Made by a program: the position numbers and the translations under genes
DNA from: Streptomyces platensis
GTDB taxonomy: Bacteria > Actinomycetota > Actinomycetes > Streptomycetales > Streptomycetaceae
Direction of reading: 5' to 3'
DNA: 64,000 nt
NCBI RefSeq assembly: GCF_008704855.1
Contig: NZ_CP023691.1
Span: forward strand, 7,440,001 to 7,504,000
Notes under the pieces: generated by a model
Told to the model about the DNA's origin: nothing
Databases searched by the model: none
What the model saw: only the letters and a program-made list of their open reading frames with translations
Shown here: piece after piece, positions 36,201-43,575 of the stretch
How the letters are laid out: every line of letters begins with the position of its first letter
How positions within the stretch are numbered: position 1 is the first letter of the stretch

Positions 36201-37587
36201 TGACTTCGTCGTGGTGGAGGACGGCCAGGGCGTGGCGCTGGCTCTCACCGCCCTGCTGGAGAGCCATGGCGCACGGGTACGTACCGTCCCCGCCGAGCGG
36301 TTGGTCCGGTGCGCCGCCGACGGGACCGGCGGAGTGGTGGACCTCAGCGCCCTGCGGGCGGGCCGCGGTGCCGTACTGCCCGGACAGTTCGAGGCCTGGC
36401 GCACCGCCCTGACCGGCGGGGCCCGCCGTCTGCTGCTGGCCACCGCGGCCGGCGGCACCTTCGGCCAGGACGCCACCGCGGACGCTCCCGACCCACTGCC
36501 CGGTGCCGGACTGCGCGGCTTCGCCCGTACGGCCGCCCTCGAATACCCCGACGTCCTGATCCGCGCGGTGGACCTCAACCCCAAGGACCGCCCCGAACGC
36601 CTCGCGGCCCACCTCCTCGCCGAACTCTGCGCCCCCGGCGAACCGGTCGTCGTCGGCCGCACCAACGGCACCCGCACCACCCTGAGCACCGTCCCCGTAC
36701 CCCTGCCGGACGACCGGACCGATCTCGGCCGGCCGTCGCTCGGTGCCGGTTCCGTGGTGCTGCTGACCGGCGGGGCGCGCGGCATCACCGCCCGTACGGC
36801 TCTCGCCCTGGCCCGCGCGTACGGGTGCCATATCGAACTCCTCGGCCGGACGCCCCTGAGGGAGACCCCCGAGGACCCGGCCCTCGCCCACGCCCATGAC
36901 CGCATCGCGCTGCGCGCCGCGCTGCTCGCCCAAGGGCTGCGCCGGCCCGCCGAGATCGAGGCGGCCGCCGGTGCGGTCCTGGCCCGCCGCGAGATCACCG
37001 CCACCCTCGCCGCCCTGGCCCCGTTCGCCGCCTCGGTGCGCTACCACGCGGCCGATGTCACCGACGAGGCCGCCGTACACGCCGTGGTGCGGGACATCCG
37101 GGCCCGGCACGGCCGCCTCGACGGGATCGTGCACGGCGCCGGCGCCCTGGCGGACAAGCTGCTGCGCGACAAGGACCCGGCCTCGTTCGCCCGGGTCTTC
37201 TCCACCAAGGTCGACGGCGCCCGCCATCTGCTGTCCGCCGCCGATGACGACACCGGATTCCTCGTCCTGTTCGGCAGCGTCTCCGGGGTCTTCGGCAACC
37301 GCGGCCAGGCCGACTACGCCGCCGCCAACGACGCCCTGGACTCCCTTGCCACGGCCTGGTCGGCCCGCACGTCCCGGCGTGTCCTGGCGGTGGACTGGGG
37401 CCCGTGGGCGGCCGAGGGCGGCGGCATGGTCACCCCCGAACTGGCGCGCGCCTACGCCCGCCGGGGCATCCCGCTCCTGGACCCCGACGCCGCGGCCGCC
37501 GCCCTCCTGGACGAACTGGCCCACGGCACGGCGGCCCAGGTCGTGCTGGCGGCGGAGGCCGGCGGGGAGGGGGCGGGCGATGAGTGA
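30214..37587 (+). CDS. PUFA-synthase-like iterative type I PKS: (PfaD-like)x2-KS-AT-ACP-KR
   Basis: A 2457-residue multidomain synthase. Approximate order: two nitronate-monooxygenase/PfaD-like TIM barrels (residues 60-305, with GHESGGRVGE and LAAGGIG; 410-720, with QGPMTRVSD, EGQECGGHIGPR and FAGGIHDA), probably enoyl reductase; KS 772-1220 (DAACASS, Cys964; EAHGTGT; GHTKCAAG); AT 1318-1640 (PGQGSQ; GHSYGE, Ser1414; CAFHS, malonyl-type); ACP 1825-1905 with LEADLSVDSIKRVE (Ser1865); KR 2170-2440 (TGGARGI; GSVSGVFG..ADYAAAN). The ACP motif and KS are typical of Pfa and related secondary-lipid synthases. The GTG at 30214 is chosen for its AGAAGGAG site; the frame is open 93 bases further up. 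It overlaps the next synthase by eight bases. Product unknown. Confidence 0.9.
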   Translation: MVPRPPFPGTPLSRSTGPDAPPAGPGSDAPYGPGPAAAARTAGSAHPGPAPAGREAATRDLVVALSPFEEPGERIVLAAARAGALGLLDLGRDPGPARAALARLGTLSYGVRIPVGCPLTPADLPVAVDTVLLADPRAWANPEPEPAPRAWANPEPDVAPGPDVAPAHGPATGRPADWADAGRRRVWAEVTSPEEAAAACAAGVTALVARGHESGGRVGELTTCVLLQRLLADPSVTVPVLAAGGIGPHTAAAAVAGGAAGVLLDSQLALTTEGEERLPRAVAAAIRAMDGSETTLVAGHRVLTRPDLRLPAVGDEAGEAQDGGVGGGGAEDGTAGHDPGRDPDPDRIAARLGARDLRTQLLPIGQDGAFAARLAARHRTTGGIVQAVRAALTGHLDAAARLRPLARRPGARHLPVAQGPMTRVSDEAAFAAAVADDGGLPFLALAVMDGAQVRRLLAETAERLGERPWGVGLLGFAPPELRREQLAAVAEFAPEYALIAGGRPAQAAPLEAAGTRTYLHVPAPGLLERYLAEGARRFVFEGQECGGHIGPRASFPLWDEQIERLIVHARSHGGTAEELDVLFAGGIHDARSAAMAAAAAAPLAELGARIGVLMGTAYLFTDEAVATGAVLPGFQDTALACDRTVLLRTAPGHATRCADTAYTEDFAAADRRLAAHGTDPRDRWEELERRNLGRLRIASKGLRHTDAGPPAPVGERDQRREGLYMLGQAATVRHATTTVAALHTAVTDGATAQLTLRAAEFRPPAAQPDHRDTAPLDIAIVGMACCYPGAPDAARYWSNVVTGVDSVTEVPADRWDAATYHDPDPARAGERTPSRWGGFLPALPFDALAHGIPPASLTGIEPVQLLALDAAAKALADAGYAGRDFDRARTSVVFGAEAGTELAGAYGLRALHPAYLGDLPPALDAELPRLTEDSFPGVLANVIAGRIASRLDLGGANCTVDAACASSLAALDLACRQLRDHDADMALCGGADVHNGINDYLMFASVQALSPTGRCRPFDAAADGIALGEGVGCLVLKRLTDAERDGDRIYAVVKAVGTSSDGRSLGLTAPRPEGQRRALERAYHRAGISPAQVGLLEAHGTGTVVGDTTELAVLTELFEAAGANPGSCTLGSVKSQIGHTKCAAGLAGLIKAARAVHAGVRPPTLHLTRPAEADTGPFRFDTGHARPWPVPVARRIAGVSAFGFGGTNYHAVLAGYDGAPEPAHALTDWPAELFCFRGADRSAAVRAMDRLTARLAENDQAGRPWQLRDLAAETAAADGPLQVCLVAADLDDLAAKLLPARQFTAADGVYPRAHDTDPGRLAFLFPGQGSQRTGMLGELFLAFPALRGLLDDADPDCVAAMFPPAAFTPEHRAAQQAALTDTRVAQPALGLASAAAHRLLTALGVRPDCTAGHSYGELTALWAAGAYDTEALLRLSARRGEAILSAAGDDPGAMAAVVAAPGRVRELTRDTGVVVANHNAPEQSVISGPTDAVEAAVAALRTAGAEARRLPVACAFHSPQLAAARDALAAELAATEVTAPALPVWSGATARPYARGASAVRDTLADQVAAPVRFVDQIEDMYAAGVRTFVEAGPGRALTGLVGQILGERPHTALALDVPGESGLARLPHVLARLAAAGVPVDPEALFRGRAQPLPDTPPRRPGWLVNGHTVRTADGACLPGGLRPARRVDSRGSGEDVVRREGGQRAAALDGGRVTPGGGAAHGVGVAPGAAARHDVVLEYLRTTRELVASQRDVVLRYLGESAVPPAQVVDSASVQEWAVSPYTEVAGTGAGTGAGVGAGAGAAVGPATAADATITQPPATGPHPLSPAELLEAVREIIHQRTGYPHEMLDAGLDLEADLSVDSIKRVEIVGALADRIGLPQDPDGAMESAVEQLARVKTISGIVDWIAAARPEPPSAPAESVPVPTAPGATVAAPTASVPPAAPATAPLTGDPLAPEEESDRGPVPLRPTRSLVRVTPLGPPVARPPAEVVAGSDFVVVEDGQGVALALTALLESHGARVRTVPAERLVRCAADGTGGVVDLSALRAGRGAVLPGQFEAWRTALTGGARRLLLATAAGGTFGQDATADAPDPLPGAGLRGFARTAALEYPDVLIRAVDLNPKDRPERLAAHLLAELCAPGEPVVVGRTNGTRTTLSTVPVPLPDDRTDLGRPSLGAGSVVLLTGGARGITARTALALARAYGCHIELLGRTPLRETPEDPALAHAHDRIALRAALLAQGLRRPAEIEAAAGAVLARREITATLAALAPFAASVRYHAADVTDEAAVHAVVRDIRARHGRLDGIVHGAGALADKLLRDKDPASFARVFSTKVDGARHLLSAADDDTGFLVLFGSVSGVFGNRGQADYAAANDALDSLATAWSARTSRRVLAVDWGPWAAEGGGMVTPELARAYARRGIPLLDPDAAAAALLDELAHGTAAQVVLAAEAGGEGAGDE
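30622..30683 (+). repeat. In-frame 26-bp direct repeat in the PKS N-terminus
   Basis: The 26-bp unit at 30622-30647 recurs at 30658-30683, a period of 36 bp (12 codons), duplicating the peptide RAWANPEPE/D. It lies in a loop between strands of the first PfaD-like domain and keeps the frame. Confidence 0.7.
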
Positions 37588-40500
37588 AAGACCCGCCCGG
37601 CAGGCCGGCCCCCGGCCCACGGACGCCGCGATCGTCGGCATGGGGGCGCTGTTCCCCGGAGCCGAGGACCTCGCCGCGTACTGGCGCAACCTGGTGGCCG
37701 GTACGGACTGCATCACCGACGTGCCGCCCGGCCGCTGGGACCCGGAGATCTACTATGACCCGCACGCCGCCCAGGGCCCCGCCCGCAGCGACCGCTTCTA
37801 CTGCCGCCGGGGCGGCTTCCTGGCCGAACCGGCCGCCTTCGACCCCACCCGCTTCGGCATCATGCCCGCCGCCGTCCGGGGCGCCGAGCCCGATCAGCTG
37901 CTCGCCCTGCGCACCATCACCGACGCCATCGCCGACGCGGGCGGTGAAGAGCGGCTGCCCGCCGACCGCTCCCGTATCGGCGTCATCCTCGGCCGCGGCG
38001 GCTTCATGGGCGTCGCCACCGCCCGGCTCGACCAGCGGGTCCGTACGGCCCATCAGCTCGCCGTCACCCTGCGCGAACTCGCCCCGGAATTAGGTGAGTC
38101 GAGAATCGTCGCCGTACGGGAGGCCTTCCAGGCGAGCCTCGGCCCCGAACAGCCCGAGGCCTCCATCGGCCTGGTCCCCAGCTTCACCGCCGCCCGCACC
38201 GCCAACCGGCTGGACCTCCGCGGCCCCGCCTACACCCTCGACGCGGCCTGCGCCTCCTCCCTGCTGGCCGTGGCACAGGCCGCCGATCTGCTGGCCGCCG
38301 GCCGCTGCGACCTCATGGTCGCCGGAGCCGTGCACCACTGCCATATCGCCACGCTGTGGAGCGTCTTCACCCAGCTGCGGGCGCTCAGCCCCACCCAGCA
38401 CATCCGTCCCTTCGACCGCCGGGCCGACGGCACCCTGCTGTCCGAAGGCACCGGTGTCGTCCTCCTCAAACGCCTGGCCGACGCCGAGCGCGACGGCGAC
38501 CGGGTGTACGCGGTCATCCGCGGGACGGGAGTGGCGGGGGACGGGCGCGCCGCCGGTCTGATGAGCCCGCGGCCGGAAGGCCAGATCAGCGCGCTGGAGC
38601 AGGCCTGGGCCGGTGCCGGGCTGGACCCCGCACACCCCGCCGCGCTCGGCCTGCTGGAGGCCCACGGCACCGGGACCCCGGTCGGCGACGGTGTCGAACT
38701 CGACACCCTGGCCCGGGTGTTCGGCCCGCCCGGCGCCGGCATCCCGCCGGTCGGCCTGGGCTCCGTGAAGTCGATGCTCGGCCACACCATGCAGGCCGCC
38801 GGGATCGCCGGACTGATCAAGGCGGCACTCGCCATCCACCACCGCACGCTGCCGCCGACCCTGCATCTGGACGAACCGCACGAGGGCCTGGCGCGGACCC
38901 GGATGCGTCCGGTCACCGAGGCCGAGCCCTGGGACGCCGGACGGGCACCGCTGCGCGCGGGCGTCAACGCCTTCGGCTTCGGCGGCATCAACGCCCACGC
39001 CGTTCTGGAGGAGGCCCCGGGCCGACGGACCCCGGCAGCGCCGCCCCCGCACCGGCCGCCCCCGCTGCGGGCGGCCGAGCGGATGGTGCAGCGAACGGCC
39101 CTGCGGTCGGCTCAGCTCCGCACGGTCGAGGGGACGGACCAGCAGGCGGACCGGCAGGCGGCGCAGCAGACGGCCCAGCAGGCGGCCCGGCAGACGGCTC
39201 GGCTCCGCGTGGCCGAGCCGGAGCGCGTCGTCCTGCTCGCCGCGGACACTCCCGTCCAACTGGCCTATTCCTTAAGGGATATGGAGGAGAGCGATGGTGA
39301 GTCGGCGGGCCTCGACGCCCCCGTGCCCGACGACGGCCCCTGCCGGCTCGCCCTCCTCGACCCCACCCCGCAGCGCCGTGCGCTCGCCGCCAAGATCCTT
39401 GCCCGTGGCCTGCCCTGGCGGGGCCGGGGCGAGGTGTGGTTCACCCCGACCCCGTTCTTCGGCCCGTACGCCCGGCAGGAAGGGGCGCGGCTCGCCTTCC
39501 TCTTCCCGGGGCTGGAGGCGGAGCCGCCGCCCCGTGTGGACGACACCGCCGACCTGCTGGCCCTGCCCCGGCCCGCGGTCTCCGGCGGCACCGGTCTGGT
39601 CGAACGCGCCGTGGACACCCTCGCCGTCGGTCGCCTGCTCGCCCGCGCGCTGGACGAACTGGGCCTCGCCCCCGACCTGTTGACCGGTCACAGCCTCGGC
39701 GAATGGACCGCCATGGTGGTCGCCGGCATGTATCCGCCCCAGGCCGTGGACGCCTTCCTCGACTCACTGCGGCCCGGCTCGCTCGCCGTACCCGACCTGG
39801 TCTACGCGGCCCTGGGCTGCGGCGCCCCGCAGGCGGCCGCCGCGCTCGCGGGCCTGGAAGGGATCGCGGTCAGCCACGACAACTGCCCGCACCAGTCGGT
39901 GATCTGCGGAGCCCCGGAGCCACTGGCCGAGGCTGTACGCAGACTCGCCGGCCAGGGCGTACGGGCCCAGGAGATGCCCTTCCGCTCCGGCTTCCACACC
40001 CCGATGTGGGCGCCCTACCTCCATCAGACCGGCACCGCCTTCGACGCCCTGCCGCTTCGGGACCACCGGCTCCCCGTATGGTCGGCGACGACCACCGCCC
40101 CCTTCCCGGACGGCCCCTCGGCGATCCGCCGGCTCGTACTGCGGCACCTCCTGGAACCCGTCCGCTTCCAGGAGCTGACCAGACGGCTCTACGAGACGGG
40201 CGTCCGCGCCTTCGTCCAGGTAGGCGCCGGCAGCCTCACCGGCTTCGTCTCCGACACCCTCCACGGCCAGGACCATCTCGCCGTCACGGCAGCCGACCCC
40301 CGCCGCGGCGGCCCCGCCCAACTCCGCAGACTGGCGGCGGCGTCGTGGACCGAGGGACTGAAGCCACGGTGGGACCGGCTGACGGTCCCACCGCGCGGCT
40401 CCGGCGTGGTGACGGTCGGTGCTGTGGACCGGGCTCCGGAGGACCGGGCCCCGGATCGCGCTACGGGCCGCACGGTGGCCCGGGCCAAGGACCGTGCGAT

Positions 40501-42457
40501 GGGCCGCGTCGCGGTCCCGGAGGGAGCCGGCGCGACGATACGGCTCGACCTCGACTCGCCGCTGGTCCGCCTCGGTGGGGGGACGCGCGGTGTGCCGGTT
40601 CTCGCGCCTGCCGATCCACCCCCACCCCCCACCCCCACCCCCGCCCCCTCCCCCGAAGGGGGAGGAGGGGGAGGGGGCGGGGGAGCGCTGCCCTGCCCCC
40701 GGCCGTCCGTTGTGGAGCCCGTCCGGCAGGCCCTCGACGCGATCCTCGCCGAAACCCGGGCCGCCACCCGCACCGTCGCCGCCGCGCTCGCCGCCGCAGA
40801 CGCCCGCAGCACCGCCACTGCCGCACCCCGCGACGTCTCCGCACCCCGCACCCTCGCTACCGTCCCCAGCGCCGCCGCTGCTGCACCCCCCACCCCCCAC
40901 CACACCCTCCACCACCTCTCCCTGAAAACCCTCCCCTACGTCCGCGACCACTGCGTCTACCTCCAGCCCGACGGCTGGCCCGAGCCAGCCGACCGCTTCC
41001 CCGTCGTTCCCATGACCACGTTGCTGGAGCTTGCCGCCGAGGCGGCTCGGGAGGTGTGCCCCGGGGGCGTCGTCACCGGCTACTCCGGCGTACGGGCCCT
41101 GCGCTGGCTGGCCGTTGCGCCGCCCGTGGACCTGGCCGTCAGCGCCACGCCCGGCGGGGACGGCCGGGTGCGGGTGAGTCTGGGGGACTACGCCGCCGTC
41201 ACCGTCCACCTGGGGGCGCAGTACCCGGCGCCGCCGCCCCCCGACCCCGCGGGCCTGACGGCGGGGCAGCCGGCGCCGGTCAGTGCGGAGGCGCTCTACC
41301 GGGACCGGTGGATGTTCCACGGGCCCGCGTTCGCCGGGGTCCATGAGGTCCGCACGCTCGCCGCCGACGGCATCCGCGGCACGCTGCGGGCCCTGCCCGC
41401 GCCGGGTGCCCTGCTGGATGCCGCGGGGCAGCTCCTCGGCCACTGGATGCAGCTGAAACTGAGCGGTGACCGGCTGGTCTTCCCCGCGTCGCTGGACCGC
41501 GTACGGCTCTACGGCCCGCCGCCCCGTGCGGGCGCACTGCTGGCGGCCACCGCCCGGATCCGCGAGGTCAGGGCCGGTTCGGTGCGCGGCGAGGTGGAGC
41601 TGTGCGGTGCCGACGGCCGGGTGTGGGCGCGGCTGGAGGGCTGGACGTACAGGCGCTTCGGTGCCGATGAGCGGGTGTGGCCGATGAAGTTCACTCCGGA
41701 GGTGTGCGGTATCGGGGAACCCCGGCCGGGCGGCTGGTGCCTGGCCCGGCGCCGCTGGTCGGACCCGGCCTCGCAGGAGCTGGTCATGCGCCGCTATCTG
41801 GGCGCGGCCGAGCGGGACCGCTACGAAGGGTGCGCGCCCCGCGCCCGCGCGCCGTGGCTGCTGGGCCGGATCGCGGCCAAGGACGCGGTGCGGGAACTGT
41901 TGTGGGAGTCGGGAGCCGGGCCCGTCTTCCCGGCCGAGATCCGGATCGGCACCGACGGGCACGGCCGCCCCCGCGCCGAGGGCCCGCTCGCCCACGGCCT
42001 CCATCTCACGCTCGCGCACAAGGACCGGCTCGCCGTCGCCCTCGCCCACCGGTCGGGCCCGGTCGGCATCGACATCGAGCGGGTCACCGACGATCCGCAG
42101 GCCCTCGAACGGATCGCCCTCTCCCCGGCCGAACGCCGCCTGGCGGACGACCTCCACGCACGTGCGCCCGGGCACACCGGCCGCGCCTACTGGCTCACCG
42201 CACTGTGGTGCGCCAAGCAGGCCGCCGCGAAGGCGGCCGGCAGCGGCCCGGGCCGGCGGCCCCTGGAGTGGGTCGTGACGCCCGCACCGGGCGGCGCGCT
42301 CCGGGTGGTCTCCCCGGACGGCCGGCCCCACCTCGTCCACCTCGACTCCGTCGACGACCTGTCCGGGCGCCATGTCGTCGCCTGGACCGGGCCGCGGCCC
42401 GAGGACCGTACGGGCACCGACACCCTCACTCCCACGGAGGCCACCCATGGCAGCTGA
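37580..42457 (+). CDS. PUFA-synthase-like iterative type I PKS: KS-AT-DH-PPTase
   Basis: A 1625-residue partner of the upstream synthase. Approximate order: KS 10-475 (LDAACASS, Cys224; EAHGTGT; GHTMQAAG; a full triad, so not a chain-length factor); a Gln/Ala-rich linker near 510-545; AT-like 635-900 (GHSLGE, Ser705; GFHTP; the usual PGQGSQ is replaced by PGLEAEP); a Pro- and Gly-rich linker at 1014-1036 encoded by the 50-nt repeat; a hot-dog dehydratase at about 1110-1360 (VRDHCVYL; DAAGQLLGHW); and a C-terminal phosphopantetheinyl transferase at 1375-1600 (GIDIERV, Asp1498 and Glu1500; WCAKQAAAK). Gln1547 replaces the usual Glu of the KE motif. Two TTA codons (171 and 565) predict bldA dependence. 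The ATG at 37580 overlaps the previous stop and a following ACP gene. Confidence 0.9.
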   Translation: MSERPARQAGPRPTDAAIVGMGALFPGAEDLAAYWRNLVAGTDCITDVPPGRWDPEIYYDPHAAQGPARSDRFYCRRGGFLAEPAAFDPTRFGIMPAAVRGAEPDQLLALRTITDAIADAGGEERLPADRSRIGVILGRGGFMGVATARLDQRVRTAHQLAVTLRELAPELGESRIVAVREAFQASLGPEQPEASIGLVPSFTAARTANRLDLRGPAYTLDAACASSLLAVAQAADLLAAGRCDLMVAGAVHHCHIATLWSVFTQLRALSPTQHIRPFDRRADGTLLSEGTGVVLLKRLADAERDGDRVYAVIRGTGVAGDGRAAGLMSPRPEGQISALEQAWAGAGLDPAHPAALGLLEAHGTGTPVGDGVELDTLARVFGPPGAGIPPVGLGSVKSMLGHTMQAAGIAGLIKAALAIHHRTLPPTLHLDEPHEGLARTRMRPVTEAEPWDAGRAPLRAGVNAFGFGGINAHAVLEEAPGRRTPAAPPPHRPPPLRAAERMVQRTALRSAQLRTVEGTDQQADRQAAQQTAQQAARQTARLRVAEPERVVLLAADTPVQLAYSLRDMEESDGESAGLDAPVPDDGPCRLALLDPTPQRRALAAKILARGLPWRGRGEVWFTPTPFFGPYARQEGARLAFLFPGLEAEPPPRVDDTADLLALPRPAVSGGTGLVERAVDTLAVGRLLARALDELGLAPDLLTGHSLGEWTAMVVAGMYPPQAVDAFLDSLRPGSLAVPDLVYAALGCGAPQAAAALAGLEGIAVSHDNCPHQSVICGAPEPLAEAVRRLAGQGVRAQEMPFRSGFHTPMWAPYLHQTGTAFDALPLRDHRLPVWSATTTAPFPDGPSAIRRLVLRHLLEPVRFQELTRRLYETGVRAFVQVGAGSLTGFVSDTLHGQDHLAVTAADPRRGGPAQLRRLAAASWTEGLKPRWDRLTVPPRGSGVVTVGAVDRAPEDRAPDRATGRTVARAKDRAMGRVAVPEGAGATIRLDLDSPLVRLGGGTRGVPVLAPADPPPPPTPTPAPSPEGGGGGGGGGALPCPRPSVVEPVRQALDAILAETRAATRTVAAALAAADARSTATAAPRDVSAPRTLATVPSAAAAAPPTPHHTLHHLSLKTLPYVRDHCVYLQPDGWPEPADRFPVVPMTTLLELAAEAAREVCPGGVVTGYSGVRALRWLAVAPPVDLAVSATPGGDGRVRVSLGDYAAVTVHLGAQYPAPPPPDPAGLTAGQPAPVSAEALYRDRWMFHGPAFAGVHEVRTLAADGIRGTLRALPAPGALLDAAGQLLGHWMQLKLSGDRLVFPASLDRVRLYGPPPRAGALLAATARIREVRAGSVRGEVELCGADGRVWARLEGWTYRRFGADERVWPMKFTPEVCGIGEPRPGGWCLARRRWSDPASQELVMRRYLGAAERDRYEGCAPRARAPWLLGRIAAKDAVRELLWESGAGPVFPAEIRIGTDGHGRPRAEGPLAHGLHLTLAHKDRLAVALAHRSGPVGIDIERVTDDPQALERIALSPAERRLADDLHARAPGHTGRAYWLTALWCAKQAAAKAAGSGPGRRPLEWVVTPAPGGALRVVSPDGRPHLVHLDSVDDLSGRHVVAWTGPRPEDRTGTDTLTPTEATHGS
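38090..38092 (+). other. TTA leucine codon 171 in the second PKS
   Basis: In-frame TTA (in PELGES). In streptomycetes TTA is read by the developmentally controlled bldA tRNA, so translation of this gene should be delayed until sporulation or secondary metabolism. Confidence 0.85.
39272..39274 (+). other. TTA leucine codon 565 in the second PKS
   Basis: Second in-frame TTA (in AYSLRD), in the KS-AT linker. Two rare codons in one gene strengthen the case for bldA control. Confidence 0.85.
40634..40683 (-). repeat. GC-rich hairpin repeat, copy 2, inside the second PKS
   Basis: Fifty bases identical, in reverse orientation, to 2911-2960, including the 17-bp inverted repeat and loop. Here it is translated as a Pro-rich then Gly-rich linker (residues about 1014-1036) between the AT-like and dehydratase domains without breaking the frame. 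Confidence 0.8.
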
Positions 42458-42764
42458 CCCGCTCCCCGAGCGCACCCGGACGATCCTGGCCGAGATCACC
42501 GACATGCTGGTGAGCGTCGTCGGCGACGAACTCCTCGTCGTGGGCGAGATCACCGGCGCCACCACCTTCAACGACGATCTGGCCCTGGAGAGCATCGAGT
42601 TCGTCGCGCTGGCCGAACTTCTTCAGCAGCGCTACGGCCCCTCGGTGGACTTCCTCGGCCTGCTCGCGGAGAAGGACATCGACCAGATCCTGGCCATGAC
42701 GGTCGGCGAACTCGCCGCCCATATCGACCGGGTCACCGTCGCCGACCAGGCCTGCGCGAGCTGA
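42447..42764 (+). CDS. Free-standing acyl carrier protein
   Basis: A 105-residue carrier protein: helix 1 (TRTILAEITDMLVSVVG), FNDDLALESIEFVALAELLQQRYG with Ser49 as the phosphopantetheine site (LESIEF in place of the usual DS(L/I)), then FLGLLAEKDIDQILAMTVGELAAHI. It overlaps the PKS stop by 11 bases and has ACGGAGG as ribosome-binding site. It probably receives or carries an intermediate or starter distinct from the single ACP of the big synthase and would be activated by the fused PPTase. Confidence 0.87.
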   Translation: MAADPLPERTRTILAEITDMLVSVVGDELLVVGEITGATTFNDDLALESIEFVALAELLQQRYGPSVDFLGLLAEKDIDQILAMTVGELAAHIDRVTVADQACAS

Positions 42765-42771
42765 CCGCGCC

Positions 42772-43575
42772 ATGGCCCTCACACCCGCGGGCGGGCTGCG
42801 CCTGCACACCCAGCGGCTGCCGGGCCACGGCGGCCCCCGGCCCGACGGCTCCACCGTCGTCTTCCTCCACGGGTTGGTGATGGACAACCTGTCGAGCTTC
42901 TACTGCACGCTCGCGGGCCCCGTCTCCCGCGCCGGACATGACGTGCTCCTGTACGACCAGCGGGGGCACGGCCGCAGTGACCGCCCGCCCACCGGCTACG
43001 ACCGGGCCACCTCGGTGGCCGACCTCATCGCCCTGCTCGGCTCCCTGGACCTCGACCACAGCCCGGTCCATCTCGTCGGCAACAGCTACGGCGGCGCGCT
43101 GGCGCTGCACACCGCCCTCGTCCGGCCCGATCTCGTCGCCTCCGTCGTCCTGATCGACGCCCATCTGACCGGCGACTGGATCGAGGACATGACCGACACT
43201 CTCTCCGTCGCGGCTCTCGGTCTCGAACACCGGGCGCTGGCAGGGCAGTTGGCGGCCCTCGGGCGACGCAAGGAGGCCCGGCTGACCGCCGCCGCCGATG
43301 CCCTGCTCAACCACACCACCGTCATCGAGGACATCGCGGCCGATGTGCCTTTCACCTCCCGCGACTTCGCCCGGCTGCGGTGCCCGGTCCTCGCCGTCTA
43401 CGGACAGCATTCCGAACTCCTGCCCGGTGCACGGGAGTTGGCGCTGAGCGCACCGGACTGCGAACTCTGTGTGCTGCCCGGGGTGGGGCACACCGTGCTC
43501 AACGAGGCCACCGAGGGGCTGTGTGACGCGCTGCTGGGCCGGCTCGGCGCACCGGCCGGGGCGGTGGCCCGATGA
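42772..43575 (+). CDS. Alpha/beta hydrolase (thioesterase-like)
   Basis: A 267-residue alpha/beta hydrolase: oxyanion-hole region VVFLHGLVMDN, YDQRGHGRS, nucleophile elbow GNSYGGALAL, acid region LAVYGQHSELL and His in GVGHTVLNEA. It starts seven bases after the ACP stop and overlaps the glycosyltransferase by ATGA. In this setting it could release the acyl chain from an ACP or process the product; a catalytic Ser-His pair is present. Confidence 0.85.
   Translation: MALTPAGGLRLHTQRLPGHGGPRPDGSTVVFLHGLVMDNLSSFYCTLAGPVSRAGHDVLLYDQRGHGRSDRPPTGYDRATSVADLIALLGSLDLDHSPVHLVGNSYGGALALHTALVRPDLVASVVLIDAHLTGDWIEDMTDTLSVAALGLEHRALAGQLAALGRRKEARLTAAADALLNHTTVIEDIAADVPFTSRDFARLRCPVLAVYGQHSELLPGARELALSAPDCELCVLPGVGHTVLNEATEGLCDALLGRLGAPAGAVAR

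Noticed and set aside
31924..37716. Very long open frame on the minus strand opposite the first PKS (about 1930 codons)
   Set aside because: GC-rich third positions keep the antisense frame open; its translation is Gly/Val/Arg-rich low complexity without motifs, while the plus strand encodes clear PKS domains.
30214..42457. Enediyne-type PKS
   Set aside because: KS-AT-ACP-KR-DH-PPTase content is similar, but there is a second complete KS, PfaD-like domains and a split into two proteins. None of the enediyne accessory genes that normally flank PksE is present.
39764..42595. Long minus-strand open frame opposite the second PKS
   Set aside because: Compositional shadow of the AT-DH-PPTase region; no start signal or motif.
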